From positions 1 to 38,555 of the forward strand of contig JANYHB010000034.1 in NCBI GenBank assembly GCA_025359265.1: 38,555 nt of DNA, written 5' to 3'. Source of the DNA: Hyphomicrobiales bacterium. Lineage in GTDB: Bacteria; Pseudomonadota; Alphaproteobacteria; Rhizobiales; Aestuariivirgaceae. The translations under genes were made by a program, and so were the position numbers. Shown in pieces: positions 1-7,110 of this stretch (position 1 is its first letter; each line of letters starts with the position of its first letter). The notes beneath the pieces are model-generated. The model saw only the letters and a list, made by a program, of their open reading frames with translations. It was not told where the DNA came from and did no database searches.

Positions 1-48
1 AGGCAACTTAATGTCAATCGATTTGATGTGTCGAAGGTTCCATTTTGA

Positions 49-359
49 CTATATCGAAAAATTGGGGCTTGACCTCGGCAAGAAATATGAAATTGCTGCG
101 AAACCTAAAGTTGGTACCATAATCCATTGGAGAAAAAGTGATAGCCCAGTTCCAAATATGGGCAATTTTGGCATGAGATTCGAATAGGCCCAAGTTTTGC
201 TGACGAAAGTGTTTATCCATTCGCTATAGACAGTGTAGCACAAGCCCATGACGAGTGTTACTATCATCACAGGGATGAACCGCACATTTGGCCATTGCGA
301 TCACCGAAGAGAAGCAGAGCTACAATAAGCGACAACGTCGAGCTCAGCAAATCGCCACC
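49..359 (-). pseudogene. Remnant of a small integral membrane protein, frameshifted
   Basis: The frame from 285 down to 49 reads as two hydrophobic segments separated by a polar stretch with the pattern YSEWINT...WAYS...LMP...GTGLS...QW, which looks like the C-terminal half of a conserved small membrane protein. Its own frame is closed by a TGA about 15 bases upstream of the GTG at 285. The natural continuation (a hydrophobic run ending LLLFGDRN) lies in another frame up to about 359. One extra base near 293 would join the two as GDRN-WPNVRFIP. I infer a frameshifted gene whose 5' part is no longer recognisable. I cannot name the family with certainty. A real short protein starting at GTG 285 is the less likely alternative. 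Confidence 0.45.
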
Positions 360-819
360 GGTAATGCTCTCGTCGATTGACCGTCTTCTGAAAATCCGGA
401 CGTTTGCCCAGCATAGTTGTGAAAGCGTTGTCCGTCTGTTGTCTAGCTGACAATTTGTGTTTCCGGTTGGGTTTCCCAAATCGATATCGGTGAAAGCTTA
501 TTGCTGGTCGACGTTAACCGAAATGTTGGTATTTAATTTACCTGTTATCTTAAAGATTTCAAATATCTTATACTAACCGTTTTCGAACTGCGCTAAAATC
601 GAAAATGTGAGGTATTGATAAGTCTGTTCAACGAATAGGTTATTTTATTGTCAAGCATGCGCCATGAAACCTTACGAACAATAGAAGTGAACAATTAAAA
701 ATGAAGAAAACACTTTTACAGTCTCACGGTTGCTTTTTTGAACTCTAATTTTTGCATTTTTGTGGCCTATGTTGGGCACATCATTCATTTGTGATATCGT
801 ATAGCGAGAGTGATCTAAT
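360..819. other. AT-rich stretch without a recognisable gene
   Basis: About 460 bases separate the membrane-protein remnant from the DUF1007 frame. The stretch is visibly richer in A and T than the rest of the window and every frame is broken by stops. It probably holds decayed 5' sequence of the leftward remnant and the promoter region of the rightward DUF1007 gene. I see no RNA gene, repeat or strong hairpin in it. Confidence 0.4.
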
Positions 820-1248
820 TTGGCCAATGAACAGTCAAAAGTCTGGAAAAGAAGCTACCAATGGATTTTGGTGGTTATAATAAGTATTGCGTTTGTGGAT
901 CCGCTGACCGCCCATCCACACGTTTGGGCTGACATGTCCTCGCAATTGCAGATATCTGATGATGGAAAAATTACCGGTGTACGCGTGCAATGGACTACAG
1001 ATAAGGTCTACGCTCAAGATGCGCTTAGTGGGATGGATACCAATGGTGATGGCATTTATGAACCTGAAGAATTGGCAAGACTAACAGAAGAAAATCTAAG
1101 CGCGCTCTCTGAGTATGATTATTTTGTCTCTTTTCGATTTAATGGCGAAAAGCAAAAAAATGGAAAAGCAGTTGATGGCAATCAAATCTATAATCCAAAA
1201 GATGGTCAGCTGACGCTGACCTTGCCCCGAACTTCTATCCAGTTTTAA
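820..1248 (+). pseudogene. DUF1007-family periplasmic protein, C-terminally truncated
   Basis: The protein opens with a signal-like hydrophobic segment (residues 13-30) followed by HPHVWAD, the hallmark of DUF1007 (PF06226), described as a periplasmic component linked to metal or uncharacterised transport. Residues near 73-84 form an EF-hand-like loop, DTNGDGIYEPEE, also usual in this family. Family members are about 200-220 residues. This one stops at 142, just after the LTLTLP strand, and lacks the final third. The only start is TTG at 820, with an in-frame stop just upstream and a weak GAGAG ribosome site. I infer a gene interrupted by a frameshift or deletion near 1235. The usual nickel/cobalt transporter partner is not found downstream. 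Confidence 0.65.
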
Positions 1249-1371
1249 GTTCGCTCTGGCGGTTGAATATGCCCTGTTGGGCTGGTTGTGTAATGGCCAT
1301 GGGCGCCAATCAAATCATCGGCCTGTGGCGGGCGCAGGAAGCGGGCTGGTGCTTGAATTTAACTCTGCACT

Positions 1372-1608
1372 ATGCCTAAGCAAAATCCGGGAATGATAAA
1401 TCTGCCAAGCAGATTGACTTTGCAGGCCCCGGCCCTTGGGCTTAAGACGGCGTTTATGAACCAACCTGTTGAAGCTGCAAAGTTCAGATCGGATTTGGCT
1501 GCACTTATTGGAATGCAGGGCTCAAGGCCTGATGTTGTGATGCGGTTTGGCTATGGGCCGATCATGCCATATTCCCTACGAAGACCGCTTGACTCGGTTT
1601 TGATTTGA
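1372..1608 (+). pseudogene. C-terminal remnant of an Acg-type nitroreductase
   Basis: The 78 codons match the end of the Acg-like branch of the nitroreductase family: an amphipathic helix (RLTLQAPALGLKTAF), then NQPVE, then RPDVVMRFGYGP and SLRRPLDSVL near the C-terminus. Full proteins of this branch are roughly 320-370 residues, so the FMN-binding N-terminal and central parts are missing. An in-frame TAA lies three codons before ATG 1372. The stop codon sits one base before the start of the phospholipase D gene, suggesting the two were once neighbours. I read this as a relic. Translation from 1372 could not yield a working flavoprotein. Confidence 0.6.
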
Positions 1609-1609
1609 C

Positions 1610-3010
1610 ATGTGGTCAGCATCCAATGTCATTTGGGTTGCCTTGCATCTCGGAATTTCGACGACTGCTACAATCCATATTCTGCAATACAAACGCAATG
1701 TGCATTCGGCCATTGGTTGGATTAGCCTGGTTTGGCTTTCTCCATTCATCGGAGCATTGTTGTATTTTGCCTTTGGTATAAATCGTGTCCGGCGGCGTGC
1801 GCGAATTATGCGCCGCTCGGTGAAAAGGCCGCGCCAGCGCGTGGGGAAATCCAACTCATCATCAGAACCGTTTGGCAATCTGAAAGCGACGGTGGGCGCA
1901 CTGACGCACCAATCCTTGGCTTCTGCCGATATTTCGTTGCCGCTGCACGACGGAGATGATGCCTATCCGCAGATGCTCACCGCAATCACTAATGCCAAAA
2001 CAAGCGTCGCTCTCGCTTCCTACATATTCCGCTCAGACAAGATTGGTCGAGAGTTTATTGATGCTTTGGCAAATGCCGTTCAGCGGGGGGTTTTGGTTCG
2101 GGTGCTGCTCGATGGCTTTGGCAGTGGGATGTTTTTGGCCGGCACCTACCGTGCTTTCCTCAAACAAGGCGTTCCGGTCGTCCAATTTATGAATTCGATT
2201 TTGCCTTGGAAGATGCAATTCATGAATTTGAGATTGCATAAGAAAATCCTCGTGATCGACGGAGCAACTGCTTTTATCGGTGGATTGAATATCGCTGACG
2301 AAAACACCGGCCGCCTGCGACAAAAGCTCGTCGTGCGCGATACCCACTTCAAAATCAAAGGCCCAGTGGTTGACCAGATAACTAGAGATTTTGCCGATGA
2401 CTGGCTATTTGCCACGGGCGAGGAATTGCAAGAGTCAATCTGGGTTCCCGGAACACATGAAACTGGCGGGGTCGAATCTCGAGTTATAGCTTCTGGGCCG
2501 GATCAAGACGCTGAGCAACTATCGTTGGTTTTGCTTTCGGCAATATCTGCCGCGCAGAAATCAATCAGAATTGCCACACCCTATTTTCTGCCAGATGAGC
2601 AATTGATGACTGCCCTGCAATTGGCAGCAATTCGCGGCGTTGACGTTCGGATTGTCATTCCGAAATTCAGCAACCACCTGCCGATGAATTGGGCCATGCA
2701 TGCGCACGTTGGCCCATTATTGCAGGCCGGTTGCAACATTTGGCAAGCGCCTCTGCCCTTTGATCATTCAAAGCTCATGGTTGTTGATGATACGTGGTGT
2801 CTGTTTGGCAGCCCCAATTGGGACACACGCAGTTTGCGCCTCAATTTTGAATTGGCCATCGAAGCCTATGATCCGCAACTGGCGGTTAAACTGTCTGCAA
2901 TTATTGACCAGAGCAGTGTCTCAACGCTAACTTTAGGGGAGTTGGACGCCCGCTCAATTTTTGTGAAATGCCGTGATGCGGCAACACGGTTATTGATGCC
3001 CTATCTTTAA
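1610..3010 (+). CDS. cls: Cardiolipin synthase-like phospholipase D protein
   Basis: This 466-residue protein has the cardiolipin synthase layout: two N-terminal membrane segments (about residues 4-24 and 36-56), a basic linker rich in arginine, and two phospholipase D repeats. The first HKD motif is HKKILVID near residue 210, followed by FIGGLNI. The second is HSKLMVVDD near residue 385, followed by FGSPNWD. In the family these histidines form the phosphatidyl-enzyme intermediate. Bacterial Cls joins two phosphatidylglycerols into cardiolipin at the inner membrane. ATG 1610 is chosen because it begins at the first membrane segment. The gene lies 20 bases before an EEP-family gene and is probably co-transcribed with it. 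The exact lipid substrate is inferred. Confidence 0.88.
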   Translation: MWSASNVIWVALHLGISTTATIHILQYKRNVHSAIGWISLVWLSPFIGALLYFAFGINRVRRRARIMRRSVKRPRQRVGKSNSSSEPFGNLKATVGALTHQSLASADISLPLHDGDDAYPQMLTAITNAKTSVALASYIFRSDKIGREFIDALANAVQRGVLVRVLLDGFGSGMFLAGTYRAFLKQGVPVVQFMNSILPWKMQFMNLRLHKKILVIDGATAFIGGLNIADENTGRLRQKLVVRDTHFKIKGPVVDQITRDFADDWLFATGEELQESIWVPGTHETGGVESRVIASGPDQDAEQLSLVLLSAISAAQKSIRIATPYFLPDEQLMTALQLAAIRGVDVRIVIPKFSNHLPMNWAMHAHVGPLLQAGCNIWQAPLPFDHSKLMVVDDTWCLFGSPNWDTRSLRLNFELAIEAYDPQLAVKLSAIIDQSSVSTLTLGELDARSIFVKCRDAATRLLMPYL

Positions 3011-3030
3011 AGTGTGCTGGTGAGAACGTT

Positions 3031-3753
3031 ATGAAAGTTGCCTCCTATAATATTCACAAATGCCGCGGCGTGGACGGCATGGTGAGGCCCGAGCGGATTA
3101 TTGCCGTGGTCAAAGAAATAGGCGCCGATCTTGTTGCACTTCAGGAAGTGGATCATCGCATCGGGACGCGGAGCGGCCTTTTGAATCCCGCGATGATTGA
3201 AAGCGAGACCGGCTTAAAATTGCTGATTCAATCCGATGTCGTTGATGGCCATGGTTGGCACGGAAATGCACTTTTGGTGCGTGGTGAACCGCTGCATTAC
3301 CATCGCTCACGCTTACATCTTCCGGGTATTGAACCGCGCGGGGCCGTGTTTGCCGAACTTGATTTGGGCGAGGGGCCTTTTCGCGTTATCGCAGTCCACC
3401 TTGGATTGTTGCGCCGATCACGGTTGCTGCAAACAAAAGCGATTTTAGACGCCTTTCTTGGTTTGAAGCCAATGCCCACCATCATGCTAGGCGATTTCAA
3501 CGAATGGCGACGTGTCAGACACTCAGCACTTGCGGTACTCGAACCCGTCTTTGGATTGCTTCCTGTGTTGGCGAGTTTTCCATCACGCCTGCCGTTTTTT
3601 CCGATGGATCGCATACTGGATTGGCCACCCGGTTTGATCACCCATCTCACCGTTCATAATACGCCATTGGCACAATTGGCATCAGATCATTTGCCGCTGG
3701 TGGCGGAAGTGAATTTGAAGTCTGTTCTCCCAGAAGTGCAATTCACAGGTTGA
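3031..3753 (+). CDS. Endonuclease/exonuclease/phosphatase family protein
   Basis: A 240-residue EEP-fold metal-dependent phosphodiesterase. Visible landmarks are SYNIH at residues 5-9, LQEVDHR with the metal-binding glutamate at 39, GDFNEW near residue 154, and the C-terminal SDHLPL near 218; together these make the EEP catalytic centre. There is no signal peptide, so it should be cytoplasmic or membrane-associated. It follows the phospholipase D gene by 20 bases on the same strand. PLD and EEP genes commonly sit together in proteobacteria, which points to a lipid or phosphodiester role rather than DNA repair. The actual substrate cannot be told from the sequence. Confidence 0.82.
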   Translation: MKVASYNIHKCRGVDGMVRPERIIAVVKEIGADLVALQEVDHRIGTRSGLLNPAMIESETGLKLLIQSDVVDGHGWHGNALLVRGEPLHYHRSRLHLPGIEPRGAVFAELDLGEGPFRVIAVHLGLLRRSRLLQTKAILDAFLGLKPMPTIMLGDFNEWRRVRHSALAVLEPVFGLLPVLASFPSRLPFFPMDRILDWPPGLITHLTVHNTPLAQLASDHLPLVAEVNLKSVLPEVQFTG

Positions 3754-3825
3754 TAAATGCGCGCAATCACTCAAAGTAGGGAAGACGTTTCCGCGCGCCA
3801 AGGTGGGAAGACTATCGGCATTGGT

Positions 3826-4353
3826 TTAGCCGATCAGGCGGTTGCGCTTGAGAGCCACTATCTGGATTAGGATTTCTGCCGGTGATACCGTAAATAATAT
3901 ATCGCGGATCATCAGCGCATCGGCGCGAATGCCGCGCCAAAACCCGTGCTTCGCAGCTTTGGATGGACTTGCAACGTTTTGAAAAGACACGATGGCGACG
4001 GGTTGCTTCATCTTGATCAACAGGCGGTTTAAGAACACTTCGAAGCCAAAGCGCGGCAGGTGGTTTAGACTGCTGAGGTGCGGTTTCACTATATCAAACG
4101 GCAAGGCTCTTTCTCCTGAAATATAATCGAGCCCAATCATCCGCCAGAGTTTAGGTGCATTGCCGCGGAGGGAGATCGATGCAACGGCAAGGCCTTCGGC
4201 AACCGGCGCGATCAGTCTGGTGACATCAAGGGCGGTGAGGCCAAGCAAGTCTGCATCCAGCAAAACAACATGAGTGGTGGTGACGTGCTGAAGCCCCAAC
4301 GCGAGGGCCGCGGTTTTACCAAGATTGCCGCTGGTTTTAATCACCATAACACC
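3826..4353 (-). pseudogene. Family 2 glycosyltransferase, N-terminus deleted
   Basis: Reading leftward, recognisable GT2 sequence begins at about 4353 with a strand, [13 protein letters not shown] and the metal-binding region [11 protein letters not shown], and runs to a natural C-terminus at 3826. The usual start of such proteins, including the first nucleotide-binding strand and the early acidic pair, is missing, roughly 50-60 residues. A frame can be opened from ATG 4371, but its first six codons are antisense to PPK2 sequence. With the donor-site half lost the protein should be inactive. The later part ([36 protein letters not shown]) is well preserved, so the loss looks recent. Confidence 0.7.
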
Positions 4354-4354
4354 G
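4341..4354. other. Deletion junction joining GT2 and PPK2 remnants
   Basis: Glycosyltransferase coding sequence on the minus strand is recognisable up to about 4353, and PPK2 coding sequence on the plus strand from about 4351. The two genes would originally have been transcribed away from each other. One deletion removing both 5' ends and the promoter region between them explains both truncations. The exact breakpoint cannot be placed better than about ten bases without intact relatives. Confidence 0.6.
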
Positions 4355-4929
4355 AAAATGAGCTGCAGCATGATTTTCTTTGGCGCACCACGCGTGATCT
4401 TCCTGAACGCGGCCGCATTGGTATTTTCAATCGCTCATATTATGAGGAAGTCTTGATTGCCCGCGTGCACCCCAACATTCTTGCAAGCGAGGGCATTCCC
4501 GATGCGCCAACCGGAAACAGTGAAGTTTGGCAAAACCGCTATCGATCAATTTGCAATCTGGAACGCCATCTGCATCTCAACGGCACCAGAATCATCAAGT
4601 TCTTTCTGCATATCTCAAAGGAAGAGCAGCGCAAGCGCCTGCTCAACCGGATCGATGAGCCGGAAAAAAACTGGAAATTCAGCGTTACCGATGTCGAAGA
4701 ACGCGGATTCTGGGATCAATACAGGGATGCCTATGAGAAATGCCTGAGTGCAACAAGTTCCACCGATAGCCCGTGGTATGTTGTGCCCGCCGATGATAAA
4801 AAAACCGCGCGACTGGTGATTTCACACATTGTGGTGGAAACTCTGGCAGGCATGAAGCTCAGCTATCCCAAAGCAGACGCAAAGCGGCAGTTGGAGCTGA
4901 AAGCCATTCGCGAGGGGCTCATGAAATAA
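4351..4929 (+). pseudogene. ppk2: PPK2-family polyphosphate kinase, N-terminus deleted
   Basis: From about 4351 the frame reads as PPK2 (PF03976): [18 protein letters not shown], then [16 protein letters not shown] (the Walker B and lid region), [14 protein letters not shown], and the C-terminal [17 protein letters not shown]2 enzymes transfer phosphate between polyphosphate and nucleotides and need an N-terminal Walker A (GxDxxGKxG) about 45 residues before this point. That segment is absent; upstream codons from ATG 4270 are antisense glycosyltransferase sequence. The remaining 192 codons are open and well conserved, so decay is recent. The product cannot bind nucleotide or polyphosphate in the usual way. 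The family is certain; the pseudogene status follows from the missing P-loop. Confidence 0.75.
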
Positions 4930-4947
4930 AAGGGTGTCTGGCTACCC

Positions 4948-5100
4948 CTAACGGTATTGTGTTTGATTCCAGCGATGGCCAAGTAAAGCCAGAATGATGA
5001 TCAATCCGTCGAAGAATTGAACATAGAAGCCCGTCAATCCTGCCGCGATGATTCCGCTTTGAATGAATGCCACAATCAGCGCGCCAATGGCGCTGCCCGT
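4948..5100 (-). pseudogene. C-terminal remnant of a CUT2 sugar ABC permease
   Basis: On the minus strand a frame ending at TAG 4950-4948 reads STGSAIGALIVAFIQSGI, then GLTGFYVQFFDGLIIILALL and GHRWNQ. This is the last transmembrane region and tail of a ribose/fructose-type (BPD_transp_2) permease. Only about 50 of some 330 codons remain; the kinase stop codon is about 20 bases upstream. It is on the same strand as gntR and kdgK, so a transport gene once ended this operon. Its sequence is unlike the tail of the intact permease at 8958-9920, so it is not a recent copy of that gene. Confidence 0.6.
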
Positions 5101-5119
5101 CGATCATGGTCGAATGTCC

Positions 5120-6049
5120 CTAACTGAACGCCAGATCCCTGAAGTCAGACATGGCAACGAGCGCACCGCGACTGCAAATAACCCGGCCCGCAATGCTGTG
5201 GGCATATTTTGCGGCTTGGGCTGGCTCTTCTTCTGCCAACCGCGCGGCGATATAACCCGCGTTAAAGCTATCGCCGGCGCCTGTGGTATCAATCACATTC
5301 AAAACCGGATCCGGCATAACCGGGAGAAGTTTACCATTTGCAAAAACGAGGCAGGGGTTCTCTCCGTCTTTTGACACAATTTCTTGCACTCCGTAACTTG
5401 CTATTCTTTCGATCAAGCCGATGGGTGACGCGTCTCCAAAAGCCGCGCGTTCGTCATCGAACGTTGGCAAGGCAAGCGTTGCAACTTTGTATCCCGCGAT
5501 CACCGCCTGCTTCATCGCGGCCTCAGATGGCCAAAGCCTGCGACGCATGTTCGAATCAAACACGATCATCACGTCTTTTCTTTTGAGTTTTCGCAACACC
5601 GCCAAAAAAATATCACGGTGTGCCGGCGAAAGAATCGCCAGCGTGATGCCCGAAAAATAAATGACATCAGCTTGATCGAGAGCAGAATGCAAAACTGCTC
5701 GGTCTCTGGCGAAAAGCTTGGCAGCTGATGCATTGCGCCAATAGGTGAAGGACCGCTCTGCGCCAGTAAGCGTGATCAAGTATAGCCCAACGGTGCGGTC
5801 TGGAATCTCGGTTACAAATCGCGTGCCAATGCCACCCGCCTGGAGAAACGCCAGCATCTTCTGTGACAGTTGATCTGCGCCAATTGCCGTCAGGTAATCC
5901 ACGGAAACACGCGAGGGGTTCGTCAGGGCCTTCATATACCAGGCTGTGTTCAAGGTATCTCCAGCAAAGCCAAGTCGATACAGCCCATCATTCATGGCTT
6001 GAAGCTCCGCCATACATTCGCCTGCACTGATAAATTTCTTTGCACTCAT
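5120..6049 (-). CDS. kdgK: 2-keto-3-deoxygluconate kinase (PfkB family)
   Basis: A 309-residue PfkB/ribokinase-fold sugar kinase. The N-terminal GECMAEL and GLYRLGFAGDTLNTAWY are typical of KDG kinases, and the family signature DTTGAGDSFNAGY lies near residues 253-265, with the last aspartate of GAGD as catalytic base. KdgK phosphorylates 2-keto-3-deoxygluconate to KDPG in the cytoplasm, feeding the Entner-Doudoroff aldolase. Its ATG overlaps the gntR stop by four bases (ATGA), so the two are translationally coupled. A permease remnant follows. The divergent transport and dehydrogenase genes support a role in sugar-acid breakdown. Another 2-keto-3-deoxy sugar acid substrate is possible. Confidence 0.85.
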   Translation of the reverse strand: MSAKKFISAGECMAELQAMNDGLYRLGFAGDTLNTAWYMKALTNPSRVSVDYLTAIGADQLSQKMLAFLQAGGIGTRFVTEIPDRTVGLYLITLTGAERSFTYWRNASAAKLFARDRAVLHSALDQADVIYFSGITLAILSPAHRDIFLAVLRKLKRKDVMIVFDSNMRRRLWPSEAAMKQAVIAGYKVATLALPTFDDERAAFGDASPIGLIERIASYGVQEIVSKDGENPCLVFANGKLLPVMPDPVLNVIDTTGAGDSFNAGYIAARLAEEEPAQAAKYAHSIAGRVICSRGALVAMSDFRDLAFS

Positions 6050-6963
6050 TGTTGTTGATCTGCAGCGCTGGCCGATTGAACATTAATCGAAGCCAGCAGG
6101 GTTTTGCGGGCCGAATTGAGATGGCTCATGCAGGCCAGCACAACGCGTTTTGGATCTCGACTTGTCAGGGCATCAATATAATCAAGATGCTCCAGAATGG
6201 CAGCCCGATTGCGCTGCTTCTCGTCAACCTTGTTCCATTGATAATGGTAGTGGAAGATCAGTGAGATGATATCATAGAAATCCACAATAAAACGATTTTT
6301 TGATGCGTTGTTGACCAACCGATGAAATCTTTCGTCCAGATCAGAAAAATCCTGATGGCGGTTGGAAATTGTTTTCAAAAGTGCGCGGTGTTCGCTTTCC
6401 AGCTTCCGAAGGCTTTGCCACGTGGGCGAATTTTCGGACTGGGTCGCGAAAGCGATTGCCGATCGTGTTTCAAACAATTCCCTGATCTCGAAAAGTTCCA
6501 AGGCAAATTCCTTGGTAAATCCCCGAATAATCCAGCTTGAATTTGGCCGTCGTTCAATAAGCCCAAAGCGGCTAAACCGATTCAGGTATTCCCGTATTGC
6601 ACTTGTTGAAACTTCAAATTGTCGGGCAAGCTCCAGCCCATTTACAATATCCCCAGCCTTGCGATCTCCGCGCAGCATCCATTCCATGAATTTTTTTTCA
6701 ACTTGCGCAGAGGTTGTGACGGTTTCGTTGTCCGGAAAAAAATCAGTAGGTTTTGGATGTCTGGCAACAAGCCATTTCGCCGCGGAACCCTTGATAATTT
6801 TGCGGGCATGAAGTTCTTCCAGAACCTTTCTTACGGTGGTGCGACTGGCCTTCAGCCTCTCAGTCAATATATTCTCCGACGGCAGTGGGCGCTTGAGCTC
6901 GCTGGTTATCAGATATTCCAATGTCCGGTTGAAGGTTTTCTTGAAAACGGTTTCGCCGCGCAT
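6046..6963 (-). CDS. GntR/FCD regulator with two winged-helix domains
   Basis: A 305-residue repressor-type protein. Residues about 11-65 form one GntR winged helix (LPSENILTERL, SRTTVRKVLEELHARKII). Residues about 85-150 form a second (GLELARQFEVSTSAIREYL, FGLIERRP). Residues about 155-290 form an FCD ligand-binding domain with acidic and histidine residues in the usual places (DLDERFHRLV, HYHYQW, MSHLNSAR). Ordinary FCD regulators are 220-250 residues with a single winged helix, so the extra N-terminal DNA-binding domain is unusual. It heads the kdgK operon and faces the importer operon. The palindrome at 7035-7051 is its likely operator. A sugar-acid effector is inferred from the neighbours. 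Confidence 0.82.
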   Translation of the reverse strand: MRGETVFKKTFNRTLEYLITSELKRPLPSENILTERLKASRTTVRKVLEELHARKIIKGSAAKWLVARHPKPTDFFPDNETVTTSAQVEKKFMEWMLRGDRKAGDIVNGLELARQFEVSTSAIREYLNRFSRFGLIERRPNSSWIIRGFTKEFALELFEIRELFETRSAIAFATQSENSPTWQSLRKLESEHRALLKTISNRHQDFSDLDERFHRLVNNASKNRFIVDFYDIISLIFHYHYQWNKVDEKQRNRAAILEHLDYIDALTSRDPKRVVLACMSHLNSARKTLLASINVQSASAADQQQ

Positions 6964-7021
6964 ATTGTTATTCCTCTTTGAGCCGGCTTACGGCACTTGT
7001 ACTTTAATCCATTTTTTTGTT

Positions 7022-7051
7022 TATAAAAAACAGTTTGACTCCGGGAGTCAA
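7022..7051 (-). promoter_or_regulatory. Predicted promoter of the gntR-kdgK operon
   Basis: Read leftward, TTGACT (7051-7046) is a perfect -35-like hexamer. Seventeen bases later is TTTTAT, or with an 18-base spacer TTTATA, as -10. The gntR start codon is about 60 bases further on. The -35 box is one arm of the palindrome at 7035-7051, so a bound regulator would block this promoter. The prediction rests on sequence alone. Confidence 0.5.
7035..7051. promoter_or_regulatory. Perfect palindrome, predicted GntR operator
   Basis: The 17 bases TTGACTC-CGG-GAGTCAA form a perfect inverted repeat with 7-base arms in the gap between the divergent gntR and importer operons. Each arm contains a TTGACT hexamer that can act as a -35 box, one for each direction. 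The leftward promoter has a good -10; the rightward -10 is weaker (T-rich, around 7058-7066). The position and symmetry fit the operator of the adjacent dimeric GntR regulator. It is the only perfect palindrome of this size that I noticed in the gap. Confidence 0.6.
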
Positions 7052-7110
7052 TATTGGTCTTTTATCCAAAAGAGACAACCTTAATTGTTGCGCTGTCAAT
7101 GGGACCATCA

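Noticed and set aside
1249-1371. Open stretch between the DUF1007 stop and the nitroreductase remnant
   Set aside because: It has possible short frames in two phases but none resembles the missing DUF1007 end, a transporter or the nitroreductase core clearly enough to claim.
7054-7110. Longer N-terminus of the CUT2 ATPase from TTG 7054
   Set aside because: It would begin just behind the predicted operator and add residues that the family lacks; ATG 7111 has a ribosome site.
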